Shown here piece by piece: positions 49,607-59,387 of a stretch of 64,000 nt of DNA (the first letter of the stretch is position 1; every line of letters starts with the position of its first letter). This DNA comes from Tepidamorphus sp. (GTDB taxonomy: Bacteria > Pseudomonadota > Alphaproteobacteria > Rhizobiales > Tepidamorphaceae), in the NCBI GenBank assembly GCA_028280885.1, contig JANQKY010000045.1, positions 1-64,000 on the forward strand. Direction: 5' to 3'. A model generated the notes under the pieces. The model made no database searches. It was given only the letters and a program-made list of their open reading frames with translations, and had not been told where the DNA came from. The position numbers and the translations under genes are program-made.

Positions 49607-50821
49607 ATGGTGCTCTGGATAGTCTTTGCGGTTTTGACGGGGCTGGCGATCCTCGCTGTTCTGGTTCCGCTCACGCGGGCAACGACGCGGGTCTCGGAGC
49701 CCGACCGGTCCGATCGCGATTCCGACATCGCCGTCTACAAGGACCAGCTTCGCGAGGTCGAGGCGGACCTTGAGCGCGGGGTGGTCAATGCCGACGAGGC
49801 AGAAGCCGCCCGGGCCGAACTGGGCCGGCGGCTGCTTGCCGCCGACCGGCAGGCCCGCACCCTCGGCGGCGCGGCCTCGCTTGCGCGGCCCGTCGCGGTC
49901 GCGGTCATCCTGCTCGTTCCGCTGTTCAGCCTCGGCGCCTATCTCACCCTCGGTTCGCCGAACATGCCCGGCCAGCCGCTCGCCGCGCGCATGGATGTCA
50001 GTCCCGGCACCAGTCCGGGCGGCACCCCGCAGGGCCAGGATATCGGCGGCCTCGTCGCCCAGGTCGAGCGGCACCTTGCCGCACAGCCGGAGGACGGCGA
50101 GGGCTGGGAGGTGATCGCGCCGGTCTATATGCGCATGGGCCGCTTCGCCGACGCGACCCGCGCCTATGCCAACGCCGTTCGCCTGCTCGGGTCGACCGCG
50201 CCGCGCGAGGCCAATCTCGGCGAGGCGCGTGTCGCGCTCGCCAACGGCCTGGTCACCGCCGATGCCCGCGCCGCCTTCGAGCGCGCCCTGGCGCTTGATC
50301 CCGCCGATCCCAAGTCGCGCTATTTCGTCGCGCTCGCCGCCCGCCAGGACGGCGAGACCAATAAGGCCGAACGTGCCTGGCAGGCCCTGCTCGCCGAAAG
50401 TCCCGCCGATGCGCCCTGGCGGCCGCTGGTGGTTCAGCGTCTTGCCGAACTGGGGGTCGAGCCGGAAAGCGCCGGAATTAACAATCGCGATTTGGACAGT
50501 CGCGGACTGGACAGTCGCGGACTGGACAGTCCCGCTCCGCGCGGCCCGAGTGCTGAGGACATGGCGGCCGCCGCCCAGATGTCCGCCGAGGACCGCGCGG
50601 CGATGATCGCCGGCATGGTCCAGGGGCTTGCCGACCGGCTGGCCGAGGATGGCAGCGATCTGGACGGTTGGCTTAGGCTTGCCCGCGCCTATGTGGTGAT
50701 GGGAGAGCCGGACAAGGCGCGGCAGGCCCTCAGTTCGGCGCGGGAGAACTTTCCGGGCGACACCGAGGAAGGCGCCCGGATCGACGATACGGCGAAGACG
50801 CTCGGACTTGACCAATCTTAA
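49607..50821 (+). CDS. ccmI: Cytochrome c maturation protein CcmI (CycH)
   Basis: The 404-residue protein begins with a transmembrane helix (WIVFAVLTGLAILAVLVPL), then the conserved YKDQLREVEADLERGVV segment. A second helix (VAVAVILLVPLFSLGAYLTL) precedes a periplasmic TPR domain (for example YMRMGRFADATRAYANAVRL and GSDLDGWLRLARAYVVMGEP). CcmI holds apocytochrome c for haem ligation by CcmF/CcmH. A segment LDSRG repeated within residues about 296-310 is encoded by a 15-base tandem repeat. It is the first gene of the ccmI-E-F-H unit. Confidence 0.92.
   Translation: MVLWIVFAVLTGLAILAVLVPLTRATTRVSEPDRSDRDSDIAVYKDQLREVEADLERGVVNADEAEAARAELGRRLLAADRQARTLGGAASLARPVAVAVILLVPLFSLGAYLTLGSPNMPGQPLAARMDVSPGTSPGGTPQGQDIGGLVAQVERHLAAQPEDGEGWEVIAPVYMRMGRFADATRAYANAVRLLGSTAPREANLGEARVALANGLVTADARAAFERALALDPADPKSRYFVALAARQDGETNKAERAWQALLAESPADAPWRPLVVQRLAELGVEPESAGINNRDLDSRGLDSRGLDSPAPRGPSAEDMAAAAQMSAEDRAAMIAGMVQGLADRLAEDGSDLDGWLRLARAYVVMGEPDKARQALSSARENFPGDTEEGARIDDTAKTLGLDQS
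50492..50536 (+). repeat. 15-base in-frame tandem repeat, three copies (LDSRG)
   Basis: TTGGACAGTCGCGGA, CTGGACAGTCGCGGA and CTGGACAGTCCCGCT lie head to tail in ccmI, in the linker before the last TPR region. Confidence 0.88.
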
Positions 50822-50879
50822 TGTTGGCGGAGATGACCAGGATATGCTCCGGGACGCTCGAAGGGAGCCTTTCTGAACG

Positions 50880-51326
50880 ATGAAGCGAAAACAGCGTCGT
50901 CTTGTCCTGATCGGTGTCGCCGGAGTGATCCTGTTCTCCGCCGTCGGCCTGATGCTCGTCGCCTTCCAGGACAATATCGTCTTCTTCAATTCGCCCAGCG
51001 ACGTGGTCGCCAACGGCGTCGCGCCGGACAAGCGGATCCGGCTCGGCGGACTGGTCCAGGAAGGCAGTGTCGAGCGCGTCGGCGACACCACGGTGAAATT
51101 CGCCGTGACGGATACCGCGAGCCGGATTCCGGTGGTCTATACCGGCCTGCTGCCCGACCTGTTCCGCGAGGGTCAGGGCGTCGTCACGGAGGGCAAGCTC
51201 GGCGCCGACGGCATCTTCGTCGCCGACACGGTGCTCGCCAAGCATGACGAAAACTACATGCCGCGCGAAGTGGCCGATGCGCTGAAGGAGCAGGGCCACT
51301 GGATGGCGGAGGATCAGACGCAATAA
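50880..51326 (+). CDS. ccmE: Cytochrome c maturation haem chaperone CcmE (CycJ)
   Basis: The 148-residue protein has an N-terminal transmembrane anchor ([20 protein letters not shown]) and a periplasmic OB-fold. The covalent haem-binding His122 lies in KHDENYMP, with Tyr126 as axial ligand. It receives haem from CcmCD and passes it to CcmF. The start is ATG 50880, 58 bases after ccmI. Length and motif are typical of the His-type CcmE. Confidence 0.96.
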   Translation: MKRKQRRLVLIGVAGVILFSAVGLMLVAFQDNIVFFNSPSDVVANGVAPDKRIRLGGLVQEGSVERVGDTTVKFAVTDTASRIPVVYTGLLPDLFREGQGVVTEGKLGADGIFVADTVLAKHDENYMPREVADALKEQGHWMAEDQTQ

Positions 51327-51372
51327 GGCCGCGTCGCCAGGCAGCGAACGGCCAGATCAGGGAGAGACGGGC

Positions 51373-53364
51373 GTGATACCGGAAATCGGCCACTATGCGT
51401 TGGTGCTCGCGCTTACCATGGCGCTGGTCCAGTCCGTGCTGCCGCTATGGGGCGCGCGGCGTGGCGATGCGGGACTGATGGCGACGGGGGCGAGCACGGC
51501 CTATGCGCAGCTGCTCCTGGTCCTGGTTGCCTTTCTGGCGCTGACGACTGCCTATCTGCAGTCCGATTTCTCGGTCCTGAACGTCGTCCAGAACTCCCAT
51601 TCCGCCAAGCCGCTGCTCTACAAGATCACCGGTGTCTGGGGCAATCACGAGGGCTCGATGGTCCTCTGGGTGCTGATCCTCGTCTTCTTCGGCGCGCTTG
51701 TCGCGATCTTCGGCGGCAACCTGCCCGAGGGCCTGCGTGCCACCGTGCTGTCGGTGCAGGCCTGGACGACGGCGGTGTTCCTGCTGTTCATCCTGGCGAC
51801 CTCCAATCCCTTCGTCCGGCTGAGTGAGGCGCCGATCGAGGGCACCGACCTCAATCCGATTCTCCAGGATCCGGGCCTCGCCTTCCACCCGCCGCTTCTC
51901 TATGCGGGCTATGTCGGCTTTTCCGTCGCCTTTTCCTTCGCCGTCGCCGCCCTGATCGAGGGGCGTGTCGACGCGGCCTGGGCGCGCTGGGTGCGGCCGT
52001 GGACGCTGGCTGCCTGGTGTTTCCTGACGCTCGGCATCGCGCTCGGCTCCTACTGGGCTTACTACGAGCTCGGCTGGGGCGGCTGGTGGTTCTGGGACCC
52101 GGTCGAGAACGCCTCTTTCCTGCCCTGGCTGTCGGGCACGGCGCTGCTCCACTCGGCGATCGTCATGGAAAAGCGCAACGCGCTTAAAGTGTGGACGGTG
52201 CTGCTGGCGATCCTGACCTTTTCGCTGAGCCTGCTCGGCACCTTCCTGGTCCGCTCCGGCGTGCTCACCTCCGTCCACGCCTTTGCCACCGACCCGACCC
52301 GCGGCGTCTTCATCCTGCTGATCCTGGTCTTCGCCGTCGGCGGTGCGCTTGCCCTGTTCGCCTGGCGCGCCTCGAGCCTGCAGAGCGGCGGCCTGTTCGC
52401 GCCGATCAGCCGGGAGGGCGCGCTGGTGCTCAACAACCTGCTGCTGTCGGCGGCCTGCGGCGTCGTGCTGATCGGCACGCTCTATCCGCTGGCGCTGGAG
52501 GCCGTGACGGGACAGAAGATCTCGGTGGGTGCGCCGTTCTTCGATGCGACGTTTGCGCCGATCATGGTGCCGCTGCTGCTGGCCGTCCCCTTCGGTCCGA
52601 TGCTCGCCTGGAAGCGCGGCGATCTCTACGCGGCAAGCCAGCGCCTGTTCGCCGCCGCCGCCATCGCGCTCGTCTGCATGATCGCGCTCTACGCGGTCGT
52701 CTCCGGCGGTCCTGTGCTGGCACCGTTCGGCATCGGCCTCGGCGTCTGGCTGATCCTGGGCGCGATTTCGGAAATCACCTTCCGCTCGAAACTGTTCTCA
52801 GGCCCGCTGTCGACCGGCCTGCGCCGCGCCGCCGGCCTGCCGCGCGCTGCCTGGGGCACGATGCTCGCCCATGCCGGGGTTGGCGTCACCGTCATCGGCA
52901 TCGTCGCCGTCACCGCCTATGAGCGCGAGGAAATCGTCTCGATGAAGCCCGGCGACACGCTCGATATCGGCGGCTACGAACTGACGCTCGACGGCTTCGC
53001 GCCGCGCGAGGGTCCGAACTACTCCGACACGGTCGGCATCTTCACCGTGCGGCGCGGCGGCGCGGAGATCGGCCGGCTCGAGCCCGCCCGCCGCGTCTAT
53101 GTCGCGACCGGCATGCCGACCACCGAGACCGGCATCCGCACCCAGGGTTTGAGCCAGCTCTATGTCTCGCTGGGCGACGCCGGCAGCGAGGGGGCGATGG
53201 CCGTGCGTGCCTACTACAAGCCGCTCGTCACGCTGATCTGGCTCGGGCCGCTCGTCATGGTGATCGGCGGGGTCGTGTCGCTCACCGACCGACGTCTCAG
53301 GGTCGGCGCGCCACGCCGGGCGAAAGCCTCCGAAAAGCCGATTCAGCCGGCACCGGCGGAGTAG
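51373..53364 (+). CDS. ccmF: Haem lyase subunit CcmF (CycK)
   Basis: The 663-residue integral membrane protein has about fifteen hydrophobic segments. The tryptophan-rich haem-handling motif ELGWGGWWFWDPVENASFLP carries conserved His and WWD features, and GVWGNHEGSMVLWVLIL lies earlier. It attaches haem from holo-CcmE to apocytochromes together with CcmH and CcmI. The start is a GTG at 51373 with GGAGAG upstream. Its stop is only six bases before the start of the ccmH reading frame. Confidence 0.96.
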   Translation: MIPEIGHYALVLALTMALVQSVLPLWGARRGDAGLMATGASTAYAQLLLVLVAFLALTTAYLQSDFSVLNVVQNSHSAKPLLYKITGVWGNHEGSMVLWVLILVFFGALVAIFGGNLPEGLRATVLSVQAWTTAVFLLFILATSNPFVRLSEAPIEGTDLNPILQDPGLAFHPPLLYAGYVGFSVAFSFAVAALIEGRVDAAWARWVRPWTLAAWCFLTLGIALGSYWAYYELGWGGWWFWDPVENASFLPWLSGTALLHSAIVMEKRNALKVWTVLLAILTFSLSLLGTFLVRSGVLTSVHAFATDPTRGVFILLILVFAVGGALALFAWRASSLQSGGLFAPISREGALVLNNLLLSAACGVVLIGTLYPLALEAVTGQKISVGAPFFDATFAPIMVPLLLAVPFGPMLAWKRGDLYAASQRLFAAAAIALVCMIALYAVVSGGPVLAPFGIGLGVWLILGAISEITFRSKLFSGPLSTGLRRAAGLPRAAWGTMLAHAGVGVTVIGIVAVTAYEREEIVSMKPGDTLDIGGYELTLDGFAPREGPNYSDTVGIFTVRRGGAEIGRLEPARRVYVATGMPTTETGIRTQGLSQLYVSLGDAGSEGAMAVRAYYKPLVTLIWLGPLVMVIGGVVSLTDRRLRVGAPRRAKASEKPIQPAPAE

Positions 53365-53370
53365 GTCGGT

Positions 53371-54042
53371 ATGAGAGGGGTTGCCGCGGCTCTTGCGTTT
53401 GTCTGGGGTGGTATCGGAAACGCTTCGCGTTTGCGCTACCGCCGTCCGGCGCTCGGCTTGGGCCTCGCGCGTTCGGCGCTCGAAATGCGTTCGCATTTCG
53501 TCCGCTTACGCGGACCGCGCCTCACCCCTTGTGGGGGAGGGTTGGGGAGGGGGGCGCCGGCGCGAGCCGGCGCCATTCAGCGGTTGCGATTCGCCTCAGC
53601 CTTCCTCTTGATCCTCCTACTCCTCGCGCCAACCGCCAAGGCGGTCCAGCCCGACGAGATCCTCGCCGATCCCGCGCTGGAGGAGCGCGCCCGCGACATC
53701 TCCGCGGGCTTGCGCTGTCTCGTCTGCCAGAACCAGTCGATCGACGATTCCGACGCCCCGCTCGCCCGTGACCTGCGCCTTTTGGTGCGCGAGCGGCTGG
53801 AAGCCGGCGACAGCAATGACGAGGTCGTCACCTTCGTCGTCGACCGCTACGGCGAATATGTCCTGCTCAATCCGCGCATCGGCGCCCATACGCTCGTCCT
53901 GTGGGCGGCGCCCGTGATCCTGCTGATCATCGGCGCGCTGGCGGTCTGGTTGGGCCTGCGCAGCCGCCGCAAGAGCGATCCGGCCCGCCTGTCCGACGAA
54001 GAGAAGAAGCGCATCGACGCGCTGCTCGGCGAGCCGGACTGA
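53371..54042 (+). CDS. ccmH: Cytochrome c maturation thioredoxin-fold protein CcmH (CycL), extended N-terminus
   Basis: The conserved part (from about residue 72) is a normal CcmH. It has a signal/anchor [19 protein letters not shown], the redox motif [26 protein letters not shown] and a C-terminal transmembrane helix. It reduces apocytochrome thiols before haem ligation. As drawn from ATG 53371 the 223-residue product carries about 70 extra residues encoded by a GC-rich palindromic repeat segment (53395-53565). The true start may be ATG 53485 or TTG 53584 (L72RFASAF). An in-frame repeat insertion between the ribosome binding region and the original start is the likely history. Confidence 0.85.
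   Translation: MRGVAAALAFVWGGIGNASRLRYRRPALGLGLARSALEMRSHFVRLRGPRLTPCGGGLGRGAPARAGAIQRLRFASAFLLILLLLAPTAKAVQPDEILADPALEERARDISAGLRCLVCQNQSIDDSDAPLARDLRLLVRERLEAGDSNDEVVTFVVDRYGEYVLLNPRIGAHTLVLWAAPVILLIIGALAVWLGLRSRRKSDPARLSDEEKKRIDALLGEPD
53395..53565. repeat. Palindromic repeat segment at the 5' end of ccmH
   Basis: It contains the perfect palindromes GAAATGCGTTCGCATTTC (around 53478-53502) and GTCCGCTTACGCGGAC, then CTCACCCCTTGTGGGGGAGG, which resembles the family 2 intergenic repeats at 29.1 and 49.2 kb. It has no codon-level similarity to CcmH proteins. Confidence 0.7.
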
Positions 54043-54140
54043 GCCGGCGAAAGCGCCGATAATTGATCGGCGCGATGCTCGTCATCGCCGTCCTGCGTTG
54101 CCATACTGCGCTGACACGATCCGAACGCAGGAGCAACGAG

Positions 54141-55361
54141 ATGGCGGGACAGCGCGTAACCTTCACCGGCAGCCAGGGCGACGAACTGGCCGCCCGGCTC
54201 GATCTTCCCGCCGGCGAGATCCGCGCCTTCGCGCTGATCGCCCATTGCTTTTCCTGCTCCAAGGAACAGCTTGCCACCGCCCGCATCTCGACCGAACTGG
54301 CAAAGCGCGGCATCGCCGTCCTGCGCTTCGACTTCACCGGGCTCGGGTCCTCTGAAGGCGATTTCGCCAACACCAATTTCTCCTCGAACGTCCAGGATCT
54401 GGTCCGCGCCGCCGATTTCCTGCGCGCCTCCTACGAGGCGCCGAAAGTGCTGATCGGCCACAGCCTCGGCGGCGCGGCGGTGCTCACCGCGGCCGGCGCG
54501 GTGCCGGAGGTCAAGGCGGTCGTGACCGTCAACGCGCCGGCCTCGACGGAACATGTGGTCCAGAATTTCGCCACCGATCTTGCCAGGATCGAAACCGACG
54601 GCGAGGCGGAGGTCTCGCTCGGCGGCCGCCCGTTCCTGATCCGCAGGCAGTTCCTCGACGACGTGCGCGGCCAGAACGTGCTCGACCGCGTCAAGGCGAT
54701 GCGCAAGGCCCTGCTCGTCATGCACGCGCCGACCGACAATGTCGTCGGCATCGACAATGCCCGGCAGATCTACGACGCCGCCAAGCATCCCAAGGCCTTC
54801 ATTTCGCTCGACGGCGCCGACCACCTTCTGACGGGCCGCCGCGACGCCGCCTTCGCCGCCGAGATCATGTCGGCCTGGGTCGCCCGCTATCTCGATCTGA
54901 GCGAGCCCGCGGAAACCGTGTCGCCGCAGACCGGGATCACCGTGATGGAATCCGGTCATGGCAAATTCCAGCAATTCGTCCATTCCGGCGCCCACCGGAT
55001 GATCGCCGACGAGCCGAAGTCGGTCGGCGGCCTCGATACGGGACCATCGCCCTATGATTTCCTGTCAATCGGGCTTGGCGCCTGCACGGCGATGACGCTG
55101 CGCCTGTATGCCGACCGCAAGAAGCTCGACTGGGGCCGCGTCACGGTCTCTGTCGATCACGGCAAGGTCCATGCCGACGACTGCGCCGATTGCGCGGAAG
55201 GCCTGACCGGCCGGATCGACCGCTTTCAACGGGTCATCACGGTCGAGGGCGAGCACGACGAGGCGGCCCGGGCGAAGATTCTCGAGATCGCCGACAAATG
55301 CCCGGTGCACCGGACGCTGGAAAGTGCGAGCGCGATTGTGACGGAGCTCAAAGGCGACTAG
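54141..55361 (+). CDS. Bifunctional alpha/beta hydrolase - OsmC family protein
   Basis: The 406-residue fusion has an N-terminal alpha/beta hydrolase (about residues 1-255). This carries the nucleophile elbow VLIGHSLGGAAVL and HAPTDNVVGIDNA and DGADHLLTGR for the acid and His. A C-terminal OsmC/Ohr-type domain (about 280-406) has GPSPYDFLSIGLGACTAMTL and the second cysteine in KCPVHRTLE. The two cysteines suggest thiol peroxidase-type chemistry. The fusion is common in proteobacteria. The ATG at 54141 with AGGAG six bases upstream is preferred over ATG 54063. Confidence 0.92.
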   Translation: MAGQRVTFTGSQGDELAARLDLPAGEIRAFALIAHCFSCSKEQLATARISTELAKRGIAVLRFDFTGLGSSEGDFANTNFSSNVQDLVRAADFLRASYEAPKVLIGHSLGGAAVLTAAGAVPEVKAVVTVNAPASTEHVVQNFATDLARIETDGEAEVSLGGRPFLIRRQFLDDVRGQNVLDRVKAMRKALLVMHAPTDNVVGIDNARQIYDAAKHPKAFISLDGADHLLTGRRDAAFAAEIMSAWVARYLDLSEPAETVSPQTGITVMESGHGKFQQFVHSGAHRMIADEPKSVGGLDTGPSPYDFLSIGLGACTAMTLRLYADRKKLDWGRVTVSVDHGKVHADDCADCAEGLTGRIDRFQRVITVEGEHDEAARAKILEIADKCPVHRTLESASAIVTELKGD

Positions 55362-55492
55362 CGCCAAGCCCGGCTTCCCGACCTTACCGATAATTAATCC
55401 CGCCGACAGGCGGCTGTAAGGCGACGTCGCCCATATTTGCTCGTGTGATGGCGGGGGGAACCCGTCTCAAGCGATCATACGAGGAGCTTCAC

Positions 55493-57043
55493 ATGCCATT
55501 GAACACCAAAGCCCCGCTCAACCGCCCCCAGGCCCGGCGCGTTCGCTCGGCCCTGATGGCCGGCGGCGCGGCGCTTGCGATCGTCGGCGCGGCAACGGGG
55601 GCGGGTCTTCTGTCGCCGGAGCGCGCGGAAGCCGAGAACGTCAGCAAGAAGGTTCAGGCGCCGGCCACCAACCCGTTCGACTTCGCCAATCTCGTCGAGG
55701 CCGTCAGCCCGGCGGTGGTCAGCGTCGAGGTCGAGGGCAAGAGCCGCAATGCCTCCATGAACCAGATCCCGGACACGCCCGAGTTCAAGGATCTGCCGAA
55801 GGATCACCCCTTCCGCGAGTTCTTCAAGGACTTCGAGGAGCGGTTCGGCCAGCGCGGCGATCGCGATGGTGATCGCAACCGCGGCCCGCGTTCGCGTCCG
55901 CAGATGGGCCAGGGCTCCGGCTTCATCATCTCCGATGACGGCTATATCGTCACCAACAACCACGTCTCCGGCGACGCCGAGAAGATCACGGTCCGCATGA
56001 CCGACGGCGAAGAGTTCGCCGCCGAGCTGATCGGCGCCGATCCGAAGACCGACCTGGCGCTCTTGAAGATCGAGACGGACGAGCCGCTGCCCTACGTCAC
56101 CTTTGCCGATGGCGACGTACGCGTCGGCGAGTGGGTGGTCGCGGTCGGCAATCCGTTCGGCCTGCGCGGCACGGTGACCGCCGGCATCGTCTCGGCTGAT
56201 GGCCGCGACATCGGCTCCGGCCCCTATGACGACTTCATCCAGATCGACGCGCCGGTCAACCGCGGCAATTCCGGCGGTCCGACCTTCAACATCCAGGGCG
56301 AGGTGATCGGCGTCAACACGGCCATCTTCTCGCCGTCGGGCGGCAATGTCGGCATCGCTTTCGCGATTCCCTCCGACATCGCCATGAGCGTGATCGACGA
56401 GATCAAGGAAAAGGGCATGGTCGCCCGGGGTTGGCTCGGTGTGCAGATCCAGCCGGTAAGCGACGACATCGCCGAAAGCCTGGGTCTGGACAAGGCCTCT
56501 GGCGCGATCGTGTCCTCCATCCTCGACACCGGCCCGGCCGGCGATTCCGGCATCGAGACCGGCGACGTCATCCTGTCGGTCAACGGCAACGCGGTTGAGG
56601 ACGCCAGGGATCTTGCCCGCAAGATCGGCGACCTGGATCCCGAGGACAAGGCGAAGATGGAGATCTGGCGCGACGGCGACGTCGAGACGATCTCGGTCGA
56701 GCTCGGCGCCCAGCCGGCCGAACGCCAGCAGGTCGCGGCCCTCGATACGCCCGACGAGCCGGAGGCCGACGTGCACAACGATCTGCTCGGCCTGGCGGTC
56801 GCGCCTGCCTCCAAGGATGGCGGCGTGCGCATCACCGAGGTCGATCCGGACGGGGAAGGCGCCCGCAAGGGCCTCAGCGAAGGCGATATCATCGTCGAGG
56901 CCGGTGGCCGCGAGATCGCCGATCCCGCCGATCTGAACAAGGCCGTGGAAACGGCCGAGGAGAAGGGCCGCAAGGCCGTGCTGCTCAAGGTCAAGAGCGG
57001 CGACAACGAGCGCTTCGTCGCGCTGTCGCTGCAGGACGCCTGA
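55493..57043 (+). CDS. degP: Do-family periplasmic serine endoprotease DegP/HtrA
   Basis: The 516-residue precursor has a signal peptide (ALMAGGAALAIVGAATGAGL), a trypsin-like protease domain and two PDZ domains (about 300-390 and 420-515). The catalytic residues are His157 in NNHVSGDAE, Asp187 in KTDLALLK and Ser260 in NRGNSGGPTFN. It degrades and refolds envelope proteins. The ATG at 55493 has GAGGAG upstream; the frame extends to 55445. It heads a unit with the following two-component genes, suggesting an envelope stress link. Confidence 0.95.
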   Translation: MPLNTKAPLNRPQARRVRSALMAGGAALAIVGAATGAGLLSPERAEAENVSKKVQAPATNPFDFANLVEAVSPAVVSVEVEGKSRNASMNQIPDTPEFKDLPKDHPFREFFKDFEERFGQRGDRDGDRNRGPRSRPQMGQGSGFIISDDGYIVTNNHVSGDAEKITVRMTDGEEFAAELIGADPKTDLALLKIETDEPLPYVTFADGDVRVGEWVVAVGNPFGLRGTVTAGIVSADGRDIGSGPYDDFIQIDAPVNRGNSGGPTFNIQGEVIGVNTAIFSPSGGNVGIAFAIPSDIAMSVIDEIKEKGMVARGWLGVQIQPVSDDIAESLGLDKASGAIVSSILDTGPAGDSGIETGDVILSVNGNAVEDARDLARKIGDLDPEDKAKMEIWRDGDVETISVELGAQPAERQQVAALDTPDEPEADVHNDLLGLAVAPASKDGGVRITEVDPDGEGARKGLSEGDIIVEAGGREIADPADLNKAVETAEEKGRKAVLLKVKSGDNERFVALSLQDA

Positions 57044-57163
57044 TCAGCCACAAGGAACGAGACGGTGCGGTCTCCTCTCGCCCCCGCCGCGTGGCCGTCT
57101 CGTACGGCAGGCCGGTTCAACCGGTCTGCCGTTTCTCTCTGCGATCGCGTAATATACGACGCG

Positions 57164-57844
57164 ATGAAGATTCTCTTGATTGAAGACGACCGGGAGGCAG
57201 CCCGCTTCCTGGTCAAGGGCCTGAGCGAATCCGGACATACGGTCGACCACGCCGGCGACGGCGAGGAAGGCTACGAGATGGCCCGGTCCGGCAGCTATGA
57301 CGTCCTCGTCGTCGATCGCATGCTGCCCAAACGCGATGGCCTGTCGATCGTCACCGAGCTGCGCGCCCAGTCCAACTCGACCCCCGTGCTGATCCTGTCG
57401 GCGCTGGGCGAGGTGGATGACCGGGTCAAGGGTCTGCGCGCCGGTGGCGACGACTATCTCGCCAAGCCCTACGCCTTTTCAGAACTGGTCGCCCGTGTCG
57501 AGGCGCTCGGCCGCCGCCGCGGCACGACCGAGGTCGAAACCGTCCTGAAGGTCGGCGACCTGGAGCTCGACCGGCTCGCCCACCGCGTCCAGCGCGCCGG
57601 CAAGACGATCCTGGTCCAGCCGCGCGAATTCCGCCTGCTCGAATATCTGATGCGCCATGCCGGCCAGGTCGTGACCCGCACGATGCTGCTCGAAAACGTC
57701 TGGGATTATCACTTCGATCCGCAGACCAACGTCATCGACGTGCATATCTCGCGGCTGCGCTCGAAGATCGACAAGGAATTCGACCAGCCGCTGCTGCACA
57801 CCGTGCGCGGCGCCGGCTACATGATCCGCGAAGGCGAATTCTGA
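57164..57844 (+). CDS. OmpR-family response regulator
   Basis: The 226-residue regulator has receiver Asp51 (VVDRMLPKRDG), DDYLAKPYAF with the conserved Lys, and a winged-helix domain (LVQPREFRLLEYLMRHAGQV, and TNVIDVHISRLRSKI). It pairs with the kinase 77 bases downstream and follows degP by 120 bases. ATG 57164 is chosen because MKILLIEDD is the family start; the open frame continues upstream. The target genes are unknown; control of envelope proteases is an inference from the neighbourhood. Confidence 0.93.
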   Translation: MKILLIEDDREAARFLVKGLSESGHTVDHAGDGEEGYEMARSGSYDVLVVDRMLPKRDGLSIVTELRAQSNSTPVLILSALGEVDDRVKGLRAGGDDYLAKPYAFSELVARVEALGRRRGTTEVETVLKVGDLELDRLAHRVQRAGKTILVQPREFRLLEYLMRHAGQVVTRTMLLENVWDYHFDPQTNVIDVHISRLRSKIDKEFDQPLLHTVRGAGYMIREGEF

Positions 57845-57921
57845 GCGATGCGGCGGGGCGCGAGGGGGGCTGAACCGCTAAACAGATACCGGCATCCCCG
57901 CCCGCGCTGCGATGGCACGCC

Positions 57922-59307
57922 ATGCTGAAGCTGCTGCGATCGACGGCGTTCCGGCTGTCGCTGGTCTATCTCGCCGTCTTCGCCGTTTTCGCCGGCTCGC
58001 TGATCGCCTACCTGTCCTGGAACACCTGGGTCGTCTTTTCCGGCCAGCTCAACGACACCATCGAGGCCGAAGTCCAGGGCCTTGCCGAGCAGTATCGCAT
58101 CGGCGGTGTGTTGCGGCTCGTCCAGGTCATCGACGAGCGCACCCGCAATCCCTCCTCCTCGCTCTATCTCGTCACGGACCCCCGCGGCAACCGGCTCGCC
58201 GGCAACGTCGCCTCCGTTCCCGCATCGACCTGGTCGAGCGACAACGAGGAATTCTTCCGCGTCACCTACCGCAATTCCGACGAGACGAACGCGACCGCGC
58301 ACGAAGCCGTCGTCCAGGTCTTCGTGCTGCCGGGCGATTTCCATCTGCTGGTCGGCCGCGACATCGCCGAGCGGCGGCGCCTGCAGGATATCATCTGGCG
58401 CTCGACGCTGCTGGCCATCGTGCTGATGGCGGTGCTCGGCGTCGGCGGAGGCTATTTCGTCAGCCGGCGCATCCTGGAGCGCATCGATTCGGTCGCCGCG
58501 ACCAGCAACACCATCATGCAGGGTGACCTGTCGCAGCGCATGGAGCTGTCCGGCTCGGGCGATGAATTCGACCGGCTGGCCGAAAGCCTGAACGCCATGC
58601 TCGACCGCATCGAGCGGCTGATGCACGGGCTGAAGGAGGTCTCCGACAACATCGCCCACGACCTGAAGACCCCGCTGACCCGCCTGCGCGGCCGTGTCGA
58701 GGCGGCCCTGCGTGCCGAGCCGACGGAAGAGGGCTACCGCGAGGCGCTGGAGACGACGATCGAGGAATCCGATCGGCTGATCGGCGTCTTCAACGCCTTG
58801 TTGATGATCGCACGCGCCGAAGCGGGCGCGGCCGGCGCGGGGATGGCGCCGGTCCGGCTTGCCGATGTCGCCCGCGACGTCGTCGAGATGTATGAACCGG
58901 TCGCCGAGGAGGCCGGCCTCGAACTGACGCTTGAAGCGCCGGTCAGCCTGTCGATCTCGGGCAACCGGGAGCTGATCGGCCAGGCGATCGCCAATCTGAT
59001 CGACAACGCGCTCAAATACGGCAGGGCGGACGGGGCGGAGACCGGATCGGTCCGGGTTTCGGTCACGCGACGCGGCGCCGAGGTCGCCATCACCGTGAGC
59101 GATTCCGGTCCGGGCATTCCCGAAGACGCCCGCGACAAGGTCGTCGAGCGCTTCGCCCGTCTGGAGAAAAGCCGCTCGGCGCCCGGCGCGGGACTCGGAC
59201 TGTCACTGGTCGCGGCCGTTGCCCGCCTGCATGACGGCACGCTCAGGATCGAGGACAATGCACCGGGCCTGAAGGCGGTCCTGCTGTTTCCCGTACCGAC
59301 CGCATAG
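57922..59307 (+). CDS. Sensor histidine kinase
   Basis: The 461-residue kinase has two transmembrane helices (about 11-33 and 158-178) around a periplasmic sensor. A HAMP domain (RRILERIDSVAATSNTIMQG) precedes the H-box NIAHDLKTPLTRLRG with His246. The ATPase domain has NLIDNALKYG, DSGPGIPE and GAGLGLSLVAAV. It is the partner of the preceding regulator. Order degP-regulator-kinase-glnE is the usual one in many Hyphomicrobiales. Confidence 0.93.
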   Translation: MLKLLRSTAFRLSLVYLAVFAVFAGSLIAYLSWNTWVVFSGQLNDTIEAEVQGLAEQYRIGGVLRLVQVIDERTRNPSSSLYLVTDPRGNRLAGNVASVPASTWSSDNEEFFRVTYRNSDETNATAHEAVVQVFVLPGDFHLLVGRDIAERRRLQDIIWRSTLLAIVLMAVLGVGGGYFVSRRILERIDSVAATSNTIMQGDLSQRMELSGSGDEFDRLAESLNAMLDRIERLMHGLKEVSDNIAHDLKTPLTRLRGRVEAALRAEPTEEGYREALETTIEESDRLIGVFNALLMIARAEAGAAGAGMAPVRLADVARDVVEMYEPVAEEAGLELTLEAPVSLSISGNRELIGQAIANLIDNALKYGRADGAETGSVRVSVTRRGAEVAITVSDSGPGIPEDARDKVVERFARLEKSRSAPGAGLGLSLVAAVARLHDGTLRIEDNAPGLKAVLLFPVPTA

Positions 59308-59387
59308 CCGCCATCCGGTATGTCTTGCATCCCGGCGCGCCTGTCGTCATCGTCTGCACGACAAGGTGAGGTGGAGAGGTACGACCG

